Source: Sphingomonas mucosissima (GTDB lineage: Bacteria; Pseudomonadota; Alphaproteobacteria; Sphingomonadales; Sphingomonadaceae). Taken from it: a stretch of DNA of 32,000 bases. The notes under the pieces are model-generated. The model searched no databases. It was not told the origin of the DNA and saw nothing but the letters and a program-made list of their open reading frames with translations. The DNA lies in contig NZ_NBBJ01000009.1 of the NCBI RefSeq assembly GCF_002197665.1, forward strand, positions 1-32,000. The letters are read 5' to 3'. The translations under genes were made by a program, and so were the position numbers. Positions 27,653 through 32,000 of this stretch are shown one piece after another; within the stretch, counting starts at the first letter, position 1, and each line of letters begins with the position of its first letter.

Positions 27653-28357
27653 ATGTGTGTCGTTGCACTCGCCTGGCGAGCCCACCCGCGCTGGCAACTC
27701 GTCGTCGCGGGCAATCGCGATGAGTTTCATGCGCGCGCTTCGGCACCGCTCATGCGGTGGGAGGACGCGCCGCATGTGCTCGGCGGCCGCGATCTCGTGT
27801 CCGGCGGCGGCTGGATCGGCGTTTCCGAGCAGGGCCGCTTTGCCGTGGTGACCAATGTCGCTGGGTATCCGCGCGGCGACGCAGCGCCCTCGCGCGGCGC
27901 GTTGGTCGCGGATTACCTGCGCCACGGCGCGCTGCCCGCCAACACGGCGCTCGGCACTTATGGTGGGTTCAGCCTCATGACGATCGGCAAGGAGGCGGAG
28001 TACCGCACCAATCGTTTGGCAATCGCGCATCAACCGTTCGCGCCTGGCCTCCACGGCATTTCGAACGGGCCACTCGATCCGCCGTGGCCGCGCACCCGCA
28101 CGCTGAGTGAGGCACTGGGCGCGTGGCTCGACAATGACACCTCGCCCGGTGAACTCCTCGATCTGCTTGCCGACGAGACGATCGTAGTCCCAGGTGAGCG
28201 CCCGGTCTTCATTCGCGATGCGGTGTACGGCACGCGGTGCAGCACGGTGATCGCCATCGCAGATGACGGTGCCGGCGTGATCATCGAGCGGCGCTTTGGC
28301 GCGTCCGGCATCGCGGACGGCGACACGCGGCTGGCGTTCGCGTGGCCGCCAGGCTGA
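27653..28357 (+). CDS. NRDE (TANGO2-like) family protein
   Basis: 234-residue protein of the NRDE family, named for the conserved 'NRDE' box, seen here as 'VVAGNRDEFHARASAPLMRW' (about 17-36). It starts MCVVALAW with a cysteine at position 2, like other members, for which an Ntn-hydrolase-like fold has been proposed; human TANGO2 is linked to haem and lipid metabolism. 'GGRDLVSGGGWIGVSEQGRFAVVTNV' and 'RTRTLSEAL' are further family segments. The biochemical activity is not established. The start is fixed by the MC dipeptide; there is no evident Shine-Dalgarno. Preceded by a weak hairpin at 27548-27562 after folP. Confidence 0.9.
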   Translation: MCVVALAWRAHPRWQLVVAGNRDEFHARASAPLMRWEDAPHVLGGRDLVSGGGWIGVSEQGRFAVVTNVAGYPRGDAAPSRGALVADYLRHGALPANTALGTYGGFSLMTIGKEAEYRTNRLAIAHQPFAPGLHGISNGPLDPPWPRTRTLSEALGAWLDNDTSPGELLDLLADETIVVPGERPVFIRDAVYGTRCSTVIAIADDGAGVIIERRFGASGIADGDTRLAFAWPPG

Positions 28358-28561
28358 ACGTCTATCCGCGCCGATCCAGCCGCTTACGATCATTGCTGCC
28401 GTTATATTGTTTGCCGCAGAGCAGCTTAGCGAGGGGCCGGCGCACGAGGCCGTCATGCGCCGCACACCTGATGATGGCGTCGAGGCGCGTCACGCAAGGC
28501 ATTGCGGCGGCCAGGCGAATGGTGCCATGCTGCTGTTATTCCTCGATTCGGAGAGGGCGCC

Positions 28562-29137
28562 ATGTCGATCGCCGCGGCTATCATGCCGGACCGTTTTTCG
28601 ATCATCACCATCGGTGCTCCGGGCGTCGACGCTCCTGCGTGGAACACGCGGCTGCGCTGGCCCAGTCAGGGCGATGAGCATGTCGTGCTGGACAGCGGCG
28701 AGCGGCGCGGCATCTGGGCGGCACAGCTCGATGCGGCCGTGATGCGGGCTGACCGCGCCGTCGTGCTCGTGGCGGAGGGGATCGGCTGCCATGCCGCATC
28801 ATGGTGGGCGCGATTGTCGCCGGCGAGCTACGTATCGCGCGTTGCCGGCGCGCTGTTGTTCGATCCGCCTGCGGTGAACGGGCGCGATCACGCCGCTTTT
28901 GCCTCGCCGGCGATCGCGCTGCCCTTTCCGTCGCTGGTGCTTGCCAGGGACGTGCCCGAAACCACCGGGGTCACCATCGAGAGTTGGGGAAGTCGTCTCA
29001 TCGACGGCCGGCGGCACCGTCAGGGCGAGCTTCGCCCCTGGCGAAGCGCGCAGCGGCTGATCGAACGGGTGACGCACAAGGTGGTCGAGCGCGACGTCGC
29101 CCGGATCCTGGCGCTTCACCCGCAATCGCGATCCTGA
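28562..29137 (+). CDS. RBBP9/YdeN-like alpha/beta hydrolase, nucleophile lost
   Basis: 191-residue protein that resembles the RBBP9/YdeN serine hydrolase family in layout: an N-terminal 'PAWNTRLRWPSQG', a central 'WAAQLDAAVMRADRAVVLVAEGIGCHAASWWA', then 'VAGALLFDPPAV' and 'PFPSLVLARD'. In the family the nucleophile elbow reads 'VAHSLG'; here it is V-A-E-G-I-G (residues 70-75), so serine is replaced by glycine and the histidine before it by glutamate. The protein is probably not a standard serine hydrolase. The ATG at 28562 has GGAGAGGG before it, so I prefer it to the longer open frame upstream. It lies 204 bases after the NRDE gene, with no visible function link. Confidence 0.72.
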   Translation: MSIAAAIMPDRFSIITIGAPGVDAPAWNTRLRWPSQGDEHVVLDSGERRGIWAAQLDAAVMRADRAVVLVAEGIGCHAASWWARLSPASYVSRVAGALLFDPPAVNGRDHAAFASPAIALPFPSLVLARDVPETTGVTIESWGSRLIDGRRHRQGELRPWRSAQRLIERVTHKVVERDVARILALHPQSRS

Positions 29138-29263
29138 CTACCGGCGGCCGAGCATCGCCGGCACCAGCGACGCTTGGCCAACGTCGAGCAGATCACGCCG
29201 GCGGCGGCTTCCAAGCAAAGCTTGCCTGTTGCCCTCGTCAGCGTGCCTCGCTAACCGCGCGCT

Positions 29264-29740
29264 ATGACGCTTGTCGGCATCATCATGGGCTCGACCTCCG
29301 ATTGGGAAACGATGCGGCATGCCGCGGAGACGCTCGACACGCTCGGCGTTTCTCACGAGACCCGCGTGGTTTCCGCACACCGCACACCGCAGCGGCTCTA
29401 TGATTATGCCACCCATGCCGCGGATCGCGGGCTGAAGGTGATCATTGCCGGTGCCGGCGGTGCGGCGCATTTGCCCGGCATGGCGGCTGCCATGACGCAT
29501 CTGCCGGTGCTGGGCGTGCCGGTGGAATCCAAGGCGCTGAAGGGAATGGACAGCCTTCTTTCCATTGCGCAGATGCCCGGCGGCATTCCGGTGGGCACGT
29601 TGGCGATCGGCAAGGCAGGGGCGATCAACGCAGGCCTGCTTGCGGCCTCGATCCTGGCGATCGGCGACGAAGCGCTTACCGCCCGCCTGAAGGCTTGGCG
29701 TACCGCACAGACCGAAAGCGTGGCGGAGCTTCCTGCGTGA
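29264..29740 (+). CDS. purE: N5-carboxyaminoimidazole ribonucleotide mutase
   Basis: Class I PurE moves the carboxyl group of N5-CAIR to form CAIR in purine synthesis. The 158-residue protein has 'GSTSDWETM' (9-17), the catalytic histidine in 'SAHRTP' (H39), '[11 protein letters not shown]' (about 63-73) and the '[33 protein letters not shown]' region typical of the class I octamer. The start is the ATG at 29264; no clear Shine-Dalgarno sequence precedes it. The gene overlaps purK by four bases, so product N5-CAIR from PurK feeds directly to PurE. Confidence 0.97.
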   Translation: MTLVGIIMGSTSDWETMRHAAETLDTLGVSHETRVVSAHRTPQRLYDYATHAADRGLKVIIAGAGGAAHLPGMAAAMTHLPVLGVPVESKALKGMDSLLSIAQMPGGIPVGTLAIGKAGAINAGLLAASILAIGDEALTARLKAWRTAQTESVAELPA

Positions 29741-30807
29741 CCGCGTTGCCGCCTGGTTCCACGATCGGCATTCTCGGCGGCGGTCAGCTCGGCCGGATGA
29801 TCGCATCCGCCGCCGCGCAGCTTGGCTATCGTACCCATGTGCTGGCGCCCGATCGCGAAAGCGTCGCCGCGCAAACCGCCTCTTCGCTCACACGCGCCGA
29901 TTATCACAATCGGGTGGTACTGGCCGACTTTGCGGCGCAGTGCGACGTCGTCACCTACGAGTTCGAGAACATCGCCGCTGAGCCCGTCGAATGGCTGGCG
30001 GAGCGCGTGCCGGTCCACCCCTCGCCCGTCAGCCTTCGCGTGGCGCAGGACCGGCTGGCGGAAAAGGCGTTCGTCGCCGACCTGGGTGGTACACCCGCTC
30101 GCTGGGCTGCCGTTGGAACACGCGCGGCGCTCGACGCAGCGATCGAGCAGATCGGCACGCCTGCCGTCCTGAAGACGACGCGGATGGGCTATGATGGCAA
30201 GGGCCAGGCGCGCTTGGGCACGCCGGCGGATGCCGACGAGGCCTGGGCCGCGGTCGGCGGCGCTGCGGTGCTGGAAGCCTTTGTCACCTTCAGCCACGAG
30301 TTTTCGATCGTGCTGGTCCGCGGCGCGGACGGCACGATGGTGAGCTACCCGCCGCCATGGAATGAGCATGCCGATGGCATCCTCGCGCGCTCCACCGTTC
30401 CCGCGCCGCCGCCGATCGCGGCGCATTGGACGGAGGCGGCGGCCCTGACGGGGCGTATCGCCGACGCGCTGAACCATGTCGGCGTGCTCACGTGCGAGTT
30501 CTTCGCCACGGCGGAAGGGCCTGTTTTCAACGAGATGGCGCCGCGGGTCCATAATTCCGGCCATTGGACGATCGAAGGCTCCGTCACTTCCCAATTCGAA
30601 AACCATGTGCGCGCGATCTGCGGCTTGCCGCTGGGCGACACGGGGCTGACGGGTGCCGGCGTGACGATGGAAAATCTGATCGGCGACGAAGTAGATCGTT
30701 GGCCGGATCTGCTCGCCGAGGCCGGCGCCCATGTCCACCTCTATGGCAAGCGCGAAGTGCGTGCCGGGCGCAAGATGGGACATGTGACGCGGGTTACGCG
30801 GCGGTAA
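29737..30807 (+). CDS. purK: N5-carboxyaminoimidazole ribonucleotide synthetase
   Basis: ATP-grasp enzyme that makes N5-CAIR from AIR, bicarbonate and ATP. The 356-residue product begins '[16 protein letters not shown]', and has the ATP-grasp '[12 protein letters not shown]' loop (about 144-155), '[16 protein letters not shown]' and the substrate-site '[36 protein letters not shown]'. The start is a GTG in a GTGA overlap with the purE stop, preceded by GGAG 8 bases before it; longer ATG-based frames would invade purE. purEK is a two-gene unit, followed by a hairpin at 30829-30847. Confidence 0.96.
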   Translation: MTALPPGSTIGILGGGQLGRMIASAAAQLGYRTHVLAPDRESVAAQTASSLTRADYHNRVVLADFAAQCDVVTYEFENIAAEPVEWLAERVPVHPSPVSLRVAQDRLAEKAFVADLGGTPARWAAVGTRAALDAAIEQIGTPAVLKTTRMGYDGKGQARLGTPADADEAWAAVGGAAVLEAFVTFSHEFSIVLVRGADGTMVSYPPPWNEHADGILARSTVPAPPPIAAHWTEAAALTGRIADALNHVGVLTCEFFATAEGPVFNEMAPRVHNSGHWTIEGSVTSQFENHVRAICGLPLGDTGLTGAGVTMENLIGDEVDRWPDLLAEAGAHVHLYGKREVRAGRKMGHVTRVTRR

Positions 30808-31534
30808 CCCACGACGGAGCGCCAGCGCGTCAGGCGAAGCGCCTGACCCGTTCTGCTTTAATCTCGGGGCCGCCCCCCTGAACTCTCTAGCGCTCCGAGG
30901 TTTGTTATCGGAGGCGATCAGCGCAACCTCGCCGCTTGCGGGCCCGGCGCGGGCATCGCCACGTTCTTACGAGGCCGGGCGCCTCGCCTCCGGCCGCTCC
31001 CTCGCCGCAGCAAAGCGATGCTGGCAAGCAAGCGTAGCGGAGAGCCGGAGCGGCGCGCTTACCGGTCTTTAAACAGATACCGAAAGGCCCTGACGCGCGT
31101 TGGACGAGGGCGCCCATGATCGCCACGATCATCACATCAGCTGAGAAGCGCTGGGCACAAGACAACGTAGCCCCGCGACAAGCATGCGGCGCACAGCCGA
31201 AGAAGCGATCGCACGTGCCAAGCCGCAGCCGCTCGTCGGTCCGCCCATCGGGCACTCCGGGGACTGCCCGTCCGTCGCACCGGCATCATCGGACTGTCCG
31301 CTGACACACTAGCCCGCGCCACACTGGCCGTCATCTTGGCAGGGCCCGCCGAACAAGAGCGACGCCGCGATCGGGCCCACCAAGGCCGGCGCCGGATGGA
31401 AAACGCCGATCCGCCTGCTTTCGAACGGCGCGCGCGTCCGTCCGCAGCGGCGCGAGCCTTACCCGAAGGACAAAAGCACCAGCTTTGAGCCTCACGGCCG
31501 CATCCCGCCCGACCTTCTACATTGGCGTTAGCAC
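30808..31534. other. 727-bp gap with no supported gene
   Basis: Between purK and the OmpA gene's terminator I find no gene with a credible start and family. It holds a weak purK terminator, a small ATGATCG/CGATCAT stem at 31116-31132, and mutually complementary GC-rich segments around 30970-31060 that could fold. A frame starting at ATG 31184 is broken by TAG at 31310-31312 and then continues open to 31531 in the same phase; it may be a decayed gene or chance in GC-rich DNA. Confidence 0.6.
30829..30847 (+). terminator. Weak hairpin after purK
   Basis: GTCAGGCG and CGCCTGAC form an 8-bp stem with a 3-base AAG loop, 22 bases after the purK stop. The following CCGTTCTGCTTTAAT has only a scattered T-tract, so it is a weak intrinsic terminator at best. 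Confidence 0.45.
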
Positions 31535-31566
31535 AAAAAAAGAGGGGCCGGAAAATCCGGCCCCTC
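31535..31566 (-). terminator. Rho-independent terminator of the OmpA-domain gene
   Basis: On the minus strand an 11-bp perfect stem (GAGGGGCCGGA with TCCGGCCCCTC, 3-base loop) is followed by seven T residues. This is a textbook intrinsic terminator, 27 bases past the stop codon of the OmpA gene. Confidence 0.95.
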
Positions 31567-31592
31567 CCAGTTCGTCTGTCGAGACGAAGGTC

Positions 31593-32000
31593 TTACATGC
31601 CCGAACCCGGACCGTAGGTGACCTCCACGCGACGGTTCTGAACTTCGCGAACACCGTCGGCAGTGTCGACACGCGGACGGCTTTCGCCGAATGCTTCGGT
31701 CGAGATCGCCCCTGCCGGGATCGAACGCGAGGTCAGGTAGCCCCGGACCGCGTCCGCACGGCGCTGCGACAGGCCGACGTTGTACGACGCAGAGCCCGAA
31801 CGGTCGGCGTGGCCGGCCAGCATGACCTGCGCGTTGCCGCACGACTGGTACTGCGTGACGGCGTTGTCGAGGATCGACGAAGCCTCTGGCGTGATGTCCG
31901 ACTTGTCCCACTCGAAGAAGACAATGAACGGACCCGGCGAGCAGACCACCTCAGGCGGCGGCGGCGGCGGCGGCGCCTGAGGTGGTCTGCTCGCCGGGTC
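31593..32000 (-). CDS. OmpA-family outer-membrane protein, C-terminal domain, 5' end outside window
   Basis: The readable product is a poly-proline stretch (seven Pro, codons CCG x6 and CCT), then 'EVVCSPGPFIVFFEWDKSDITPEA', then an OmpA C-terminal peptidoglycan-binding domain with 'LAGHADRSGSASYNVGLSQRRADAVRGYL' and the closing 'NRRVEVTYG'. These contain the Asp and Arg residues that hold meso-diaminopimelate in the family. This architecture (beta-barrel, Pro hinge, OmpA domain) is common in sphingomonads; the barrel would lie beyond position 32000. The frame is open to the window edge, so no start can be given. The 27 bases at 31974-32000 mirror 31931-31957 and probably do not belong to the real gene. 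A strong terminator follows the stop. Confidence 0.85.
   Translation of the reverse strand, partial: DPASRPPQAPPPPPPPEVVCSPGPFIVFFEWDKSDITPEASSILDNAVTQYQSCGNAQVMLAGHADRSGSASYNVGLSQRRADAVRGYLTSRSIPAGAISTEAFGESRPRVDTADGVREVQNRRVEVTYGPGSGM
31931..32000. repeat. Fold-back inverted repeat at the window end
   Basis: The arm 31931-31957 is the exact reverse complement of 31974-32000 (27 of 27 bases), with a 16-base GC-only centre made of CGG triplets. The right arm reaches the window edge, so its true length is unknown. It copies coding sequence of the OmpA gene in mirror image, which a normal gene would not do. Confidence 0.95.

Noticed and set aside
30900..31100. RNase P RNA, SRP RNA or tmRNA in the long gap
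   Set aside because: I looked for the typical conserved segments of these RNAs and did not find them.

Overview
The window looks like chromosomal DNA of a GC-rich alphaproteobacterium, most probably a sphingomonad (Sphingomonas or a close relative). The evidence is protein-level: a CcrM-type DNA methyltransferase, a Ros/MucR regulator with the sequence style of sphingomonads, a DUF4167 RNA/DNA-binding-like protein, a FtsK with a short linker, DHPS with the long alphaproteobacterial N-terminus, and a poly-proline OmpA-type protein. There are no tRNAs, rRNAs, CRISPR arrays, insertion sequences or prophage genes that I can support. Gene density is high and most genes are housekeeping.

Layout. 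134-2417: a polysaccharide flippase, a tandem-CBS protein and a small membrane protein. 2533-6832 (minus strand): hisS-prfA-prmC, tightly overlapped, followed by a DUF4167 gene with a TTG start, an AT-hook and a small coding tandem repeat. 6916-9460: an M61 aminopeptidase-like exported protease and inorganic pyrophosphatase. 9515-11340 (minus): SMR transporter, GNAT acetyltransferase, EamA permease. 11565-12910: MucR-like regulator coupled to an MpaB/DUF2236 oxygenase-like gene. 12912-14180 (minus): divergent SDF-type symporter. 14344-15687: glmM. 15823-17638 (minus): nadA and an unknown polytopic membrane protein. 17989-21559 (minus): blaI-like repressor, M56/BlaR1-like protease, LACTB2-like metallo-hydrolase and DUF4230 protein, apparently one operon with two clear BlaI-type operator sites. 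21888-24197 (minus): ftsK. 24423-27541: rnhB, ccrM, folP. 27653-29137: NRDE/TANGO2-like protein and a RBBP9-like alpha/beta hydrolase that has lost its nucleophile. 29264-30807: purE-purK. 31593-32000 (minus): OmpA-domain protein running off the window.

How the genes work together: the clearest units are (i) hisS-prfA-prmC, where PrmC methylates the GGQ glutamine of the release factor encoded next to it; (ii) purE-purK, two successive steps of purine synthesis; (iii) the BlaI/BlaR1-like protease-relief module with two enzymes or envelope proteins as cargo, which is the best candidate for an undescribed signalling system; (iv) ftsK, rnhB and ccrM in one stretch, with ccrM preceded by four GANTC sites, two of them in an inverted repeat, and by a 15-codon leader frame.

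Caution: the last 70 bases (31931-32000) are a fold-back inverted repeat across a (CGG)n run inside the OmpA gene. This looks more like a sequencing or assembly artefact than biology, so the N-terminal part of that gene should not be trusted.
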